Of a stretch of DNA of 64,000 nt, positions 1 to 8,538 are shown piece by piece. Source of the stretch: Thermodesulfobacterium sp. (GTDB taxonomy: Bacteria > Desulfobacterota > Thermodesulfobacteria > Thermodesulfobacteriales > Thermodesulfobacteriaceae); assembly GCA_017656385.1 (NCBI GenBank), contig JACDNX010000002.1, positions 141,182-205,181 on the forward strand, in the 5' to 3' direction. Within the stretch, counting starts at the first letter, position 1, and each line of letters starts with the position of its first letter. The position numbers and the translations under genes are program-made. The notes beneath the pieces were generated by a model. It saw only the letters and a program-made list of their open reading frames with translations, had not been told where the DNA came from and searched no databases.

Positions 1-946
1 AATAGTGAAATATCTGAAAGAGGTTTGCGAGAAAGAAAATTATGAAATTGATCAGGAAGCTTTAGAGCTTATTGCAAAGGAGGCACAGGGAAGTTTAAGA
101 GATGCTTTATCTTTGCTTGATCAGGCAATGGCATATGGAACAAAAACAAGAGAAGATGTTATTTCTGCGTTTGGATGGCATGAAGCTATTCTAATAGAAG
201 AGCTTGCAAGCGTGCTTTTAGAAAGAAACTTAAAAAAAGCATTAGAGATTGCTCAAAGGGTTTATGAACAGGGAATAGACCTGGTATATTTAATGGAAAA
301 GTTAACTGAGTTTTTCAGAGAACTTCTTGTGATAAAAGCATTTCCTAAGGAAAGCAAAATTGAATTTCAGACCCCGGTGCTTAGAGATCTTGTGTTTGAA
401 AACGAATTGGAAGATATTTTACTCATATTTCAAAGTCTGGTAAAAGATTTGGAAATCCTGAGAAAAAGCAGTTATCCACAACTTCAATTTGAAACTGCAT
501 TATTAAAAATATGTGAATACGGGAAACTTGTTCCTTTAAAGGAGATAATAGAAAAACTTAATCAAATTTCAAATGCCAATTTTTCTATTCCTGTTTCTGC
601 CATTTCTTCAGAAGAAGGTGCAAAAGAAAAAACTTGGGAGAGTTTTGTGGAAGAAATTAGAAAGGAAAGTTTGCCACTCTATGGATTAGTGAGCAGTTTG
701 CCTAAACCTGAAATAAGAACAAATGAAATATTTTTAAAAGTCAGTTCTTTAACAAGTCTTACTGATTCTCCTTATTATAAACTTTTAAAAGAAAAAATAG
801 AGAATTATTTTAATAAACCTTTTAAAGTGGAAGTAGAAGAGAAAAAGAGAACAAACTTAGAGGATGTGAAAGAAAGGAAAGAGGTAAAAAAAGTTTTAGA
901 AACATTTTCTGCAAAAATAGCCTACATACAACCTTTAAAGGAGTAG
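1..946 (+). CDS. dnaX: DNA polymerase III subunit gamma/tau, C-terminal part (5' end outside window)
   Basis: This is the clamp-loader ATPase subunit that loads the sliding clamp during replication. The reading frame is open from the window edge, so the Walker A and B portions lie upstream and the in-frame GTG at 5 is not the true start. The visible part begins in the AAA+ lid region. It carries the sensor-2-like stretch GSLRDALSLLDQ about 30 residues in, followed by the helical oligomerisation domain III (roughly residues 60-180 of the fragment). A short lysine/glutamate-rich tail follows. The tail looks too short for the full tau domains IV-V of E. coli. It is followed 4 bases later by ybaB and then recR, the common dnaX-ybaB-recR order, which supports the call. 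Confidence 0.93.
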   Translation, partial: IVKYLKEVCEKENYEIDQEALELIAKEAQGSLRDALSLLDQAMAYGTKTREDVISAFGWHEAILIEELASVLLERNLKKALEIAQRVYEQGIDLVYLMEKLTEFFRELLVIKAFPKESKIEFQTPVLRDLVFENELEDILLIFQSLVKDLEILRKSSYPQLQFETALLKICEYGKLVPLKEIIEKLNQISNANFSIPVSAISSEEGAKEKTWESFVEEIRKESLPLYGLVSSLPKPEIRTNEIFLKVSSLTSLTDSPYYKLLKEKIENYFNKPFKVEVEEKKRTNLEDVKERKEVKKVLETFSAKIAYIQPLKE

Positions 947-950
947 AAAA

Positions 951-1286
951 ATGAGGATACCACCACAGTTTCAGCAATTATTTAAAGAAATGCAGAAGAT
1001 TCAGAAAAAATTGGAAGAAACCCAAAAGCAACTTGAAGAAAAAACAGTAACAGTTCAGGTAGGTGGAGGTATGGTGACTGTTACAGCCAATGGTAAGCAA
1101 GAGATTATTTCTATTCAGATTGAGGATGAACTTATAAATCCTGAGGAAAAAGAAATGTTAGAAGATTTGATAATAGCAGGGGTTAATGAGGCTTTAAAGA
1201 GAGCCAAAGAAATGGTGGAGGAAGAAATAGCTAAGATTACAGGAGGGCTTAAATTCCCAGGGCTAAATCTTCCTGGAATATTCTAA
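951..1286 (+). CDS. YbaB/EbfC family nucleoid-associated protein
   Basis: A small DNA-binding protein of 111 residues, the usual family length. It has an N-terminal charged helix (residues 8-32, Q/K/E rich), a central beta segment TVQVGGGMVTVTANGKQEI with the family's glycine-rich turn, and a C-terminal helix. A hydrophobic glycine/proline tail (GLKFPGLNLPGIF) ends the protein, as is typical. Known relatives form dimers that bind DNA and are usually co-transcribed with dnaX and recR, exactly as seen here. The exact role (nucleoid organisation or a link to recombination) is not settled for the family. It starts 4 bases after dnaX with an AAGGAG motif inside the end of dnaX. Confidence 0.93.
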   Translation: MRIPPQFQQLFKEMQKIQKKLEETQKQLEEKTVTVQVGGGMVTVTANGKQEIISIQIEDELINPEEKEMLEDLIIAGVNEALKRAKEMVEEEIAKITGGLKFPGLNLPGIF

Positions 1287-1290
1287 TTTT

Positions 1291-1899
1291 ATGTCTGGAG
1301 CTTATCCCTATACTTTAAAAAAATTAATAGAAACTTTTTCCTTGCTTCCCGGATTGGGAGAAAAGAGTGCAACAAGGCTTTCTCTTTTCCTTTTATTTAA
1401 ACCAGAACTGTGTGAAACTTTGGGAGAGTTGATTAAAGAGTTGCCTTATAGAGTTAAACTTTGCAAGTTTTGCAGAAATCTTTCTGAAGAAGAGGTTTGT
1501 AGTATTTGTAAAAATGAAAACAGAGATCCTCATATTCTTTGCATCGTTGAGAATCCCGTTAACCTTTCCTATATAGAAGAAACAGGAATTTTTAACGGTT
1601 ATTACTTTGTTTTACACTATCTTTTGTCTCCTAAAGATGGGATAGGACCAAAAGAACTGGGTCTTGAGCATCTCACTTATCTTATAAAGTTAAGAGATAT
1701 AAAAGAAATAATCATAGCTCTTTCTCCAACTCTTTCAGGAGAGGCAACAGCTTCTTATATCCTTGAGATATTAAAAGACTATCCCGTTAAAGTATCTAAG
1801 ATAGCCTGTGGTATCCCAATGGGTATGGAGATTCAATTTGTAGATCCTTTAACCTTAAAAAAAGCCATTTTTGGAAGGGAAGTGTTAAAAGAAAAATGA
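1291..1899 (+). CDS. recR: Recombination mediator RecR
   Basis: RecR works with RecF/RecO to load RecA on gapped DNA. The 202-residue length is standard. In order: an N-terminal helix-hairpin-helix (LPGLGEKSATRL, residues 19-30), a C4 zinc finger with Cys58, Cys61, Cys70 and Cys73 (CKFC...CSIC), then a Toprim domain from about residue 81, including the acidic-rich ALSPTLSGEATASYI segment. A Walker-like C-terminal tail follows. It begins 4 bases after ybaB with no strong ribosome binding site, so translational coupling is likely. Its stop overlaps the start of the next gene by 4 bases (ATGA). Confidence 0.95.
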   Translation: MSGAYPYTLKKLIETFSLLPGLGEKSATRLSLFLLFKPELCETLGELIKELPYRVKLCKFCRNLSEEEVCSICKNENRDPHILCIVENPVNLSYIEETGIFNGYYFVLHYLLSPKDGIGPKELGLEHLTYLIKLRDIKEIIIALSPTLSGEATASYILEILKDYPVKVSKIACGIPMGMEIQFVDPLTLKKAIFGREVLKEK

Positions 1900-2489
1900 A
1901 AGAGATTAGCTCCTTTTGCAAAAGAATAGCTCTGGGAGGCCTTCTTCAGGGCTACTTTCATAATTTAAGGGGCACTGTTCAAGGAATTTCCTTGGAATTG
2001 CAAATTTTACTTATGAAAAAAGAGATTTGTGAAACCCCAGAAGTTTATGAAAAAGTTAATAAAGCCTTTTCTCTTTTACAAAAACTTCAAAATCAAATAG
2101 ATACAGCTTTTGATGATATTTATAATGAAAAAACTGGTCCATGGGATCTTAAAGAAATTGTAGAAAAAGAAATATTATTCTGGGAAGCATTTTTGCCTTT
2201 TAAACACAAAGTAAAAAAGGAAATCATAGAAGAAGAGAAAGCTTTTATAGAGATCCCTTATAATTTATTAAAAGGATTATTCTGCAATCTTTGTCAGGAA
2301 CTGTTTTTAAACTTTAAAGAAAATACAACTTTAAAAATTTTTATTAAAAAAGACAAAAAAATAGAATTTTTTTGGGACAAAGAAATAAACAGTTCGGTTT
2401 ACGAAAATATAAAAAAACTGGCTCAAATTTTTAAAGAATTAGCAAATATCAAAGTAGTAGATAAAGGTTTTCTTTCTCTCCAGTTTTAA
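1896..2489 (+). CDS. Degenerate histidine-kinase-like protein of unknown function
   Basis: A 197-residue protein I do not recognise as a named family. Residues 12-40 (LGGLLQGYFHNLRGTVQGIS and onward) resemble the H-box helix of sensor kinases, with His22 in the position of the phospho-acceptor. A second helix and coiled-coil stretch follow at about residues 50-75. The C-terminal half has a weak N-box-like stretch (LLKGLFCNLCQELFLNF) but no recognisable G1/G2 ATP-lid glycines. It therefore looks like a dimerisation/phosphotransfer domain with a collapsed kinase domain, comparable in layout to Spo0B-type phosphotransferases. There is no transmembrane segment, so it is probably cytoplasmic. It lies between recR and dprA with 4-base spacings, suggesting co-expression. 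The kinase relationship is inference. Confidence 0.55.
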   Translation: MKEISSFCKRIALGGLLQGYFHNLRGTVQGISLELQILLMKKEICETPEVYEKVNKAFSLLQKLQNQIDTAFDDIYNEKTGPWDLKEIVEKEILFWEAFLPFKHKVKKEIIEEEKAFIEIPYNLLKGLFCNLCQELFLNFKENTTLKIFIKKDKKIEFFWDKEINSSVYENIKKLAQIFKELANIKVVDKGFLSLQF

Positions 2490-2492
2490 AAA

Positions 2493-3533
2493 ATGGAAGA
2501 GAAACTTCTCTGGTTAGGTTTTTATCTCAAAGAAAGAAATATTTTTAAAACTATAAAGTATTTTGAGGAAGGAATAGAAATAAAGGAAATTTTAAAGTTT
2601 AAAAAATATTCAGAAAACGAAGTAATAAATTTAGCAGAAAAGGAAATAGAAAAGGCAGAAAAAGAAAAGGTAGAAATTCTTTTTATTAAAGATGAAAAAT
2701 TTCCTGAAAAATTAAAGGTTATTCCTTATCCACCTTTATTTTTATATATAAAAGGTTACCTTCTGGAGGATAAAAACTTACTTGCTATTATAGGTTCAAG
2801 AAAGCCTACATCTTATGGAAAAGAGGTTGCATATAAGTTTTCCAAAAATCTGGCAGAAAAAGGTGTAGGGATAGTTTCTGGTCTTGCAAGAGGAATTGAT
2901 AGTATTTCTCATAAAGGGGCTCTTGATGGAAATGGTTATACTATAGGAGTTTTGGGATGTGGTGTTGATATTGTCTATCCAGCAGAAAATAGAGAACTTT
3001 TTGAAAAAATTATTAAAAACGGAGGAGCTATAATTTCTGAATTTCCTTTCACTACCAGACCAAGGAAAGAGAACTTTCCTATGAGAAATAGAATAATAAG
3101 TGGTCTTTCTGAAGGAATAGTTGTGATAGAAGCAGGAAAAAAGAGCGGGACTTTGATAACTGCTAAATGGGCATTAAATCAGGGAAAAGAAGTTTTTTCT
3201 ATACCGGGTAGCATTTTTTCTTCCCAAAGCGAAGGGACTCACTATCTTATAAAACAGGGAGCTAATGTTGTTACTTCTCCTGAAGAGATTTTAGATTATT
3301 TTGGATGGGAAAAAGAAAATACCTTGCCAAAAGAACATCCAGAGATAGAAATAACCGAGGAAGAAAAAGAAATACTTTCACTCCTGTCTCCGTATCCTCA
3401 ACATATAGAGGAAATATTTACTAAAATAAATAAAACCCCTTTTGAGGTTCTTTCCATTCTCACAGAACTGGAACTCAAAGGTTTGATAGAAAATTTACCC
3501 GGAAAATATGTAAAACTTAAAACAAATTTTTAA
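2493..3533 (+). CDS. dprA: DNA-processing protein DprA (Smf)
   Basis: DprA binds incoming single-stranded DNA and loads RecA during natural transformation. The 346-residue protein has an N-terminal helical/SAM-like region (1-60) and then the Rossmann-like DprA core. The core begins near residue 95 with the GSRKPTSYG signature (101-109) and continues with GIVSGLARGIDSISHKGAL. Other core signatures are VLGCGVDIVYPAEN, FPMRNRIISGLS, and EAGKKSGTLITAKWAL. The last 60 residues form a winged-helix DML1-type domain (ITEEEKEILSLLSPYPQHIEEI). It starts 3 bases after the preceding gene and ends 7 bases before the transporter. Presence suggests competence or a housekeeping DNA role. Confidence 0.95.
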   Translation: MEEKLLWLGFYLKERNIFKTIKYFEEGIEIKEILKFKKYSENEVINLAEKEIEKAEKEKVEILFIKDEKFPEKLKVIPYPPLFLYIKGYLLEDKNLLAIIGSRKPTSYGKEVAYKFSKNLAEKGVGIVSGLARGIDSISHKGALDGNGYTIGVLGCGVDIVYPAENRELFEKIIKNGGAIISEFPFTTRPRKENFPMRNRIISGLSEGIVVIEAGKKSGTLITAKWALNQGKEVFSIPGSIFSSQSEGTHYLIKQGANVVTSPEEILDYFGWEKENTLPKEHPEIEITEEEKEILSLLSPYPQHIEEIFTKINKTPFEVLSILTELELKGLIENLPGKYVKLKTNF

Positions 3534-3540
3534 AGTTTGA

Positions 3541-5127
3541 ATGAGATCTGCAGAATTTTATCATCAGGTTTCTACTTTTGAAAGAATAACCATAACTATT
3601 ACACTCATGATTGGCCATTTTATGGCTATTTTAAATACTACTGTTGTAAATACCATAATGCCCAAACTTCTCGGGCCTTTATCTACAGATTTGTATGGAG
3701 TGCAGTGGGTTGGCATTAGTTATATGATTTCTGCAGCTATAGCCCTTTTGTTTGTGGAGAGTTTTTCAAGATACGTGGGATATGCTCTGTGTTATACAAC
3801 AGGTCTTGTGCTTTTTGTTGTTTTTAGTGCTTTTTGTGGCTTTGCTCAAAGTCTTCCTCAAATGATTATTTTTAGAAGTTTTCAAGGCATTGGAGAAGCT
3901 TTTATTATGGCTACAGCCCAAACCATCCTTCTTAATGTTTATCCTCCAGAAAGAAGAGGAACTGCTATGGGAATTTACAGCTTAGGGGTGAGTTTTGCAC
4001 CAGCCTTAGGACCCACGGTAGGAGGTTTTCTTACTGAATATATATCCTGGAGATGGGCTTTTTATATAAATGTTCCCATCGGGATTCTTGATTTAGTTGC
4101 TGCTATCTCTTTTTTACCTTTTGCCTTAGGGAGAAGAAAAGAGTTTTCCTTTAATTTTATAAGTTATGGCTTTATTTCCTTAGCTACTATCTTTTTGCTT
4201 ATATCTGTTTCAAAAGGTCAGCAATATGGGTGGTTTCAATCAACTCTCATAGTGTCTTTTCTTATTTTAAGTTTAACCTTTTATTCACTTTACTTTGCTT
4301 CTGAACTGGTAAGCAAAAAACCATTAATAGATTTTAAAATATACACTATTCCAGAATTTGGTCTGGCTATGGCTTTTCAGTTTTTTATTTTGGGATTTGT
4401 TATGTATCAAGTTTTTTATTTAATTCCTCTTTATTATCAAAATTTAAAGGGACTGACTACATTTCAGGCTGGACTTCATATGCTTTCTTATGCATCTTTT
4501 GTAGGTATATTTTCCATAATATCCGGAAGACTTTCCGATAAAATACCACCAGAAGCAATTCTTTTTGTTAATTTTTTAATTCTGAGTATTACTACAATCT
4601 TTCTCTTGCCCAAATTAAACTACTATACTCCGGCTTTAAAAGCAGCTATTTTAACTATTCCCTTAGGTATTGCCATAGGATGTTTCTTTGCGCCTTTAAC
4701 GACTTTGGCTTTAAGAAATCTTGGAGAGAAAACTGGTTTGGGAGTGGTATTATTTCATTATCAAAGATTTGTTGGAGGTTCCATAGGGATTGCAATAGCT
4801 ACAAACACTCTTGAGAAGAGAACAAATTATCACTTTTTAAGAATTACAGAACTGCAGGAATTCAGATATGTGAACATGTTAGTAGAAAAGTGGTGGTATA
4901 TGACTCAAAAATATTTTTCAGAAGCTTATGCATTAAAAAAAGCAAAAGCACTTTTATATAAAGCAGAATACATTCAAGCCTTAAGTTTTGCTTTTCAGGA
5001 TACCTTCAGGGAAACCTTTGTTTGGACTCAAATAGGTGGAATATTTCTTATTGTTTTGATATTTTATAAGTTAAAAAGGTTGACATTTAATGGATTTTTC
5101 TATAATTCTAATAAAAAAAATTTTTAG
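3541..5127 (+). CDS. MFS transporter, DHA2 (EmrB/QacA) type drug exporter
   Basis: A 528-residue integral membrane protein with about 14 hydrophobic segments, typical of the DHA2 drug:H+ antiporters. The first segment contains a TTVVNTIMPKL stretch matching the family TM1 motif. The antiporter motif C appears as SFAPALGPTVGGFL near residue 155, just after RRGTAMGIYSLG. The loop near WRWAFYINVPIG is also characteristic. Substrate cannot be told from sequence. No HlyD/EmrA membrane-fusion partner and no TetR regulator are adjacent. It follows dprA by 7 bases with no clear Shine-Dalgarno, so it is probably read from the upstream operon. It is followed by purD after 14 bases. Confidence 0.88.
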   Translation: MRSAEFYHQVSTFERITITITLMIGHFMAILNTTVVNTIMPKLLGPLSTDLYGVQWVGISYMISAAIALLFVESFSRYVGYALCYTTGLVLFVVFSAFCGFAQSLPQMIIFRSFQGIGEAFIMATAQTILLNVYPPERRGTAMGIYSLGVSFAPALGPTVGGFLTEYISWRWAFYINVPIGILDLVAAISFLPFALGRRKEFSFNFISYGFISLATIFLLISVSKGQQYGWFQSTLIVSFLILSLTFYSLYFASELVSKKPLIDFKIYTIPEFGLAMAFQFFILGFVMYQVFYLIPLYYQNLKGLTTFQAGLHMLSYASFVGIFSIISGRLSDKIPPEAILFVNFLILSITTIFLLPKLNYYTPALKAAILTIPLGIAIGCFFAPLTTLALRNLGEKTGLGVVLFHYQRFVGGSIGIAIATNTLEKRTNYHFLRITELQEFRYVNMLVEKWWYMTQKYFSEAYALKKAKALLYKAEYIQALSFAFQDTFRETFVWTQIGGIFLIVLIFYKLKRLTFNGFFYNSNKKNF

Positions 5128-5141
5128 ATGGGGTGTGAGAG

Positions 5142-6428
5142 ATGAAAATACTTGTTTTAGGTGGAGGAGGAAGAGAACATACAATTTGTTATGTCCTTTC
5201 AAAAAGTGCTAAACTTGAAAAATTATTCTGTACCCCTGGTAATGGAGGAATTTCGGAGATAGCAGATATTGTAGAAGGTATTTCCGTAACAGATTTTGAC
5301 AGTGTTGCCAGATTTTGTAAAGAAAACAAAATTGATCTTGTATTTCCCGGGCCTGAAGAACCTTTAGTAAAGGGATTAAGGGATTTTCTTGAAAAGGAAG
5401 GAATTAAAGTTTTTGGCCCTGATAGTGTTGGAGCTCTTATAGAGGGAAGCAAGTCTTTTGCTAAGGAAATAATGGATAAAGCAGGAGTTCCTACAGCAAA
5501 GTTTGAAGTCTTTGATGAGCCTTCAAAAGCTAAAGCTTATATAGAAAAAAAGGGAGCGCCTATAGTGGTAAAAGCTGATGGGCTTTGTGCTGGAAAAGGA
5601 GTTTTTGTTTGTGAAACAAAGGAAGAGGCTATCAAGGCAATTGAAAAAATAATGGAAGAAAAGATTTTTGGAGAATCTGGGAATAAAGTTGTAATTGAGG
5701 AAAAACTGGTAGGTGAGGAGGCATCCTATATTGTGATTACAGATGGGTATAATTTTAAAGCTTTACCAACTTCACAGGATCACAAAAGGCTCTTAGATAA
5801 TGACGAAGGTCCCAATACAGGAGGAATGGGAGCCTATTCACCAACTCCATTAATAGATTTAGAATTAAGACAGAAAATAGAAAAAAAGATAATAGCTCCT
5901 GTTTTAAAAACTCTTGAAAAAGAAGGACATCCCTATTTAGGTTTTTTATATGCAGGACTAATGATTGTGAATAAAGAGCCCTATGTTCTTGAATTTAACT
6001 GCAGACTTGGAGATCCAGAAGCTCAGGTGATTTTACCTCGGGTGGAAAATGATTTTCTTGAAATTATAGAAACAGCTTTAGAAGGAAATTTGGATAAAGT
6101 AGAATTAAAGGAAAGAAAGGAAGCAGCGGTTTGTGTTGTTATGGCAAGTAAAGGCTATCCTGGCAAATATGAAAAGGGTAAAAAAATAGAAGGACTTGAA
6201 AAGGTCTCTCAGATACAGGATGTTATTGTTTTTCATGCAGGAACAAAAAAAGTAAATAATGAGTTTTATACTAATGGAGGAAGAGTTTTAGGAGTAACTG
6301 CCCTTGATAAGGACATTCCCTCTGCTATAGAAAAAGCCTACAAGGCTGTATCTCTAATTCACTTTGAAGGGGCTCATTACAGAAAAGATATAGGTAAAAG
6401 GGTTTTTAAATACTTAGGCTCCTTTTAA
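5142..6428 (+). CDS. purD: Phosphoribosylamine-glycine ligase (GAR synthetase)
   Basis: PurD catalyses the second step of de novo purine synthesis: phosphoribosylamine, glycine and ATP give GAR. The 428-residue protein has the N-terminal signature [10 protein letters not shown]. The central ATP-grasp fold includes [31 protein letters not shown] and the GFLYAGLM...[11 protein letters not shown] stretch that holds metal ligands. The start follows a GTGTGAGAG sequence. Its 3' end overlaps the end of purE, on the opposite strand, by 15 bases, so the two purine genes converge rather than forming an operon. purC is about 51 kb away in the same window. Confidence 0.96.
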   Translation: MKILVLGGGGREHTICYVLSKSAKLEKLFCTPGNGGISEIADIVEGISVTDFDSVARFCKENKIDLVFPGPEEPLVKGLRDFLEKEGIKVFGPDSVGALIEGSKSFAKEIMDKAGVPTAKFEVFDEPSKAKAYIEKKGAPIVVKADGLCAGKGVFVCETKEEAIKAIEKIMEEKIFGESGNKVVIEEKLVGEEASYIVITDGYNFKALPTSQDHKRLLDNDEGPNTGGMGAYSPTPLIDLELRQKIEKKIIAPVLKTLEKEGHPYLGFLYAGLMIVNKEPYVLEFNCRLGDPEAQVILPRVENDFLEIIETALEGNLDKVELKERKEAAVCVVMASKGYPGKYEKGKKIEGLEKVSQIQDVIVFHAGTKKVNNEFYTNGGRVLGVTALDKDIPSAIEKAYKAVSLIHFEGAHYRKDIGKRVFKYLGSF

Positions 6429-6923
6429 ATATTTTTTATATCCAAGTTTTTGAAGCCTTTCATTTTTCTCTGTTACAGTTTTTTTCATTTTTTCTCTGTA
6501 AGCCCTAAGTTTTTCTTTTATTTCAGGATATTTTATAGAAAGTATGTGAACCGCAAGCAGTCCAGCATTTTTGGCATTATTTATAGCAACTGTTGCCACA
6601 GGAATTCCTGCTGGCATCTGAACAATAGAAAAAAGAGAATCAAGACCATCTAAGGCTTTTGTTTTAATTGGAACACCTATTACAGGAAGAGTAGTTAATG
6701 CTGCTATTACACCTGGTAGATGAGCTGCTCCTCCTGCACCTGCGATTATAACTTCAAGTCCTCTTTCTTCAGCGGTTTTTGCATATTCCATAGCCTTTTC
6801 CGGTGTTCTGTGAGCAGAAATAACAGAAATTTCATAAGAAATTTCAAAGGATTCCAAAACTTCTGCAGCCTCTTTCATCACAGGAAGATCTGAGTCACTT
6901 CCCATAAGGATCCCTACCTTCAT
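6414..6923 (-). CDS. purE: 5-(carboxyamino)imidazole ribonucleotide mutase
   Basis: Class I PurE interconverts N5-CAIR and CAIR in purine synthesis. The signatures are [12 protein letters not shown] near the N-terminus, [13 protein letters not shown], and the active-site loop [12 protein letters not shown] place the start at ATG 6921-6923 rather than at the in-frame TTG 7 codons upstream. A perfect AAGGAGG (6928-6934 on the minus strand) precedes the ATG, and conserved sequence starts at [12 protein letters not shown]. This gives 169 residues, the normal length. The class is taken as I because of length and the SDSD-type P-loop; a separate PurK was not seen in the window. yedF lies 13 bases upstream on the same strand. 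Confidence 0.95.
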   Translation of the reverse strand: MKVGILMGSDSDLPVMKEAAEVLESFEISYEISVISAHRTPEKAMEYAKTAEERGLEVIIAGAGGAAHLPGVIAALTTLPVIGVPIKTKALDGLDSLFSIVQMPAGIPVATVAINNAKNAGLLAVHILSIKYPEIKEKLRAYREKMKKTVTEKNERLQKLGYKKYLKGA

Positions 6924-6936
6924 AATACCTCCTTTA

Positions 6937-7542
6937 TTATCCAATCCATACTGTTTTTTTAGAATAAAAAATTCCTTCTAAGTATACATCAGTTCCTGCT
7001 CTTTTTCCGACCTTTAATTGATCTTCTAATTGAAAATATTTCAAACAGGTTCCACAGGTATAAATCTCTACTCCCTTTTTCTCCAATTCTTTTATCAAAG
7101 GTATAAAATCTTTTTCTAAAGTAGTTAACTTTATTCCTGTATTCATAAAAAATATTCTATCAGGTAAAAGATTGTGAACAAGCATAGTTTCGAAATAAGC
7201 TTTCATTAAAATTTTACCAAGTTTTTCTTCTTTTCCCATAGTATCAGTAGCAATAATAACAAAAAGGTCTTTCTTTTCTTCATTCTGAATTTCACAGGAA
7301 ATTGGCACATCTTTACTAATGTCTCCTACTTTTTCAATAATGATAATGTATTCATTTCCCTTTTCCTCTACAGAAACAATTTTGTGCTTCTGAGCATTTA
7401 CAAATTTCTGTACATTTCTTAAAGAGGTTTCATTATCCAAAATGACCTTTATTTGTTCTCCAATATTTATGGATTCTAAAGCCTCTTTTGTTTTAATTAC
7501 CGGTTGAGGGCAGGGAAGTCCCTTTGCATTTACTTCTCTCAT
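6937..7542 (-). CDS. yedF: YedF-type sulfurtransferase-like protein (TusA domain + DsrE-like domain)
   Basis: A 201-residue two-domain protein. Residues 1-70 are a TusA/SirA domain with the conserved motif [15 protein letters not shown], whose Cys10 would carry persulfide. Residues 90-201 are a DsrE-like domain containing a CGTC motif. This architecture matches the YedF family (TIGR03527), which in many genomes co-occurs with selenium donor genes. Its biochemical role is unproven and could be sulfur or selenium relay. No selA, selB, selD or tRNA-Sec was found in this window. A good AGGAGG ribosome binding site (7551-7556) sits 8 bases before the ATG. It is transcribed toward purE, 13 bases away. 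Confidence 0.85.
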   Translation of the reverse strand: MREVNAKGLPCPQPVIKTKEALESINIGEQIKVILDNETSLRNVQKFVNAQKHKIVSVEEKGNEYIIIIEKVGDISKDVPISCEIQNEEKKDLFVIIATDTMGKEEKLGKILMKAYFETMLVHNLLPDRIFFMNTGIKLTTLEKDFIPLIKELEKKGVEIYTCGTCLKYFQLEDQLKVGKRAGTDVYLEGIFYSKKTVWIG

Positions 7543-7610
7543 CTTGCTAACCTCCTAAAAATTTTTTTATACTTAGTTTATCTCCGAAGAACAGGAATTC
7601 TAATAAAAAA

Positions 7611-7640
7611 TATCAATAAAATTTTAGAAATTTATTGATA
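7611..7640 (-). terminator. AT-rich hairpin downstream of glycosyltransferase gene
   Basis: A perfect 10-base inverted repeat, TATCAATAAA (7611-7620) and TTTATTGATA (7631-7640), with a 10-base loop. It sits 8 bases after the stop of the minus-strand glycosyltransferase. On the minus strand it is followed by a T-rich run ending near 7605. This is the arrangement of an intrinsic terminator, but the stem has a single G:C pair, so it would be weak. It may instead be an operator for yedF. Confidence 0.35.
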
Positions 7641-7648
7641 AACTTTAA

Positions 7649-8443
7649 TTAATTACTGAAAGTTTCTAAAAATTTGTTAAAAAGCAATTTCACATCAAGA
7701 CACCTTTTCTCTTTGCAGACCTTTGGGAAACAGGGACTGCAGTTTAAATTGAGAGAGATAATTTTGTAATTTTTCCCTATTGGTTTCCATACCACAGGAT
7801 CCGTAGGTCCATAAAAAAGAAAAGATTTAATTCCCAAATAACTTGCAAGATGAGAGATACCGCTGTCAAGTCCAATAAAACATTTTGCACTTTTTAAAGC
7901 CTTAGCTACGAGCAAAGGATCAAGACACTCCCAGTAGTTATTCGTAAAATCCTTTATCCAGCTGTCTGCCTCTCCAATAAGATATATAGTTTTAAATCCC
8001 TGTGAGATCAGATATTTTTCAATTCTTTCAAAGAGAGAAAAGTCGGGAATTTTTTTAAATGAGCCACTTCCTGGATGTAGGACCACCCTGTCTTTTAAAG
8101 GACTTTTAAGAGAACCTTTTAAAGGTAAAACAGAAGAAAAAATTTTTTTTAAATGAAGTAGATTAAAGTAATAATCAACTATCCATATTCTTTCAGATGG
8201 AAAGGGATTAAAGCCTTCTTTTCTGGAAAAGATAATTTTGAGATCATAAGCTTTATTTACAATATCAGGGTAAAGATCGCTGTAAATTTCATCAACCCAG
8301 TGTAGTTCTTTTGCAATTTTTAAATAATCAGTATTTCCTATGGCTACAATGTAATGATTTCTTTTTTTCATAACCTCAAATAGAGGAAATGTAAGAAGAG
8401 TATCTCCAAGAGCACCTCTTCGGTAAAAAAGAATTTTTTTCAT
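7649..8443 (-). CDS. Glycosyltransferase family 9 (heptosyltransferase-like)
   Basis: Probably adds a sugar from a nucleotide donor to the LPS core; family 9 enzymes use ADP-heptose. The N-terminus MKKILFYRRGALGDTLLTFPLFEVMKK has the typical RxGALGD acceptor-side loop. The donor-site region GLDSGISHLASYLGIKSFLFYGPTDP, with its conserved Asp-Ser-Gly and Gly-Pro-Thr, lies near residue 200. At 264 residues it is shorter than the usual 320-350, so the linker or part of the first Rossmann domain is reduced. Cysteines near the C-terminus (CSPCFPKVCKEKRC) are common in the family. It is divergent from the aminotransferase gene. The exact acceptor cannot be told. Confidence 0.8.
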   Translation of the reverse strand: MKKILFYRRGALGDTLLTFPLFEVMKKRNHYIVAIGNTDYLKIAKELHWVDEIYSDLYPDIVNKAYDLKIIFSRKEGFNPFPSERIWIVDYYFNLLHLKKIFSSVLPLKGSLKSPLKDRVVLHPGSGSFKKIPDFSLFERIEKYLISQGFKTIYLIGEADSWIKDFTNNYWECLDPLLVAKALKSAKCFIGLDSGISHLASYLGIKSFLFYGPTDPVVWKPIGKNYKIISLNLNCSPCFPKVCKEKRCLDVKLLFNKFLETFSN

Positions 8444-8465
8444 CAGTATCTGGATATTTTTAAAT

Positions 8466-8494
8466 TTGGAAATTCTTGAAAACTAAAGTATAAT
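8466..8494 (+). promoter_or_regulatory. Sigma-70 type promoter for the aminotransferase gene
   Basis: TTGGAA (8466-8471) and a consensus TATAAT (8489-8494) with a 17-base spacer. Transcription would begin near 8501, giving a leader of about 38 bases before ATG 8539. This placement also argues against the upstream in-frame TTG at 8497 as the start. CTTGAAA (8475-8481) and TTTCAAG (8510-8516) form a 7-base inverted repeat flanking the -10, a possible operator. Confidence 0.6.
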
Positions 8495-8538
8495 TATTGC
8501 GATTTTTTATTTCAAGATATTTTTTAGGCATAAGAAAA

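Noticed and set aside
6921..6944. TTG start extending purE by 7 codons
   Set aside because: The extra codons contain the AAGGAGG that serves ATG 6923.
8497..8538. TTG start extending the aminotransferase by 14 codons
   Set aside because: It sits at the predicted transcription start and adds sequence not seen in the family; ATG 8539 fits better.
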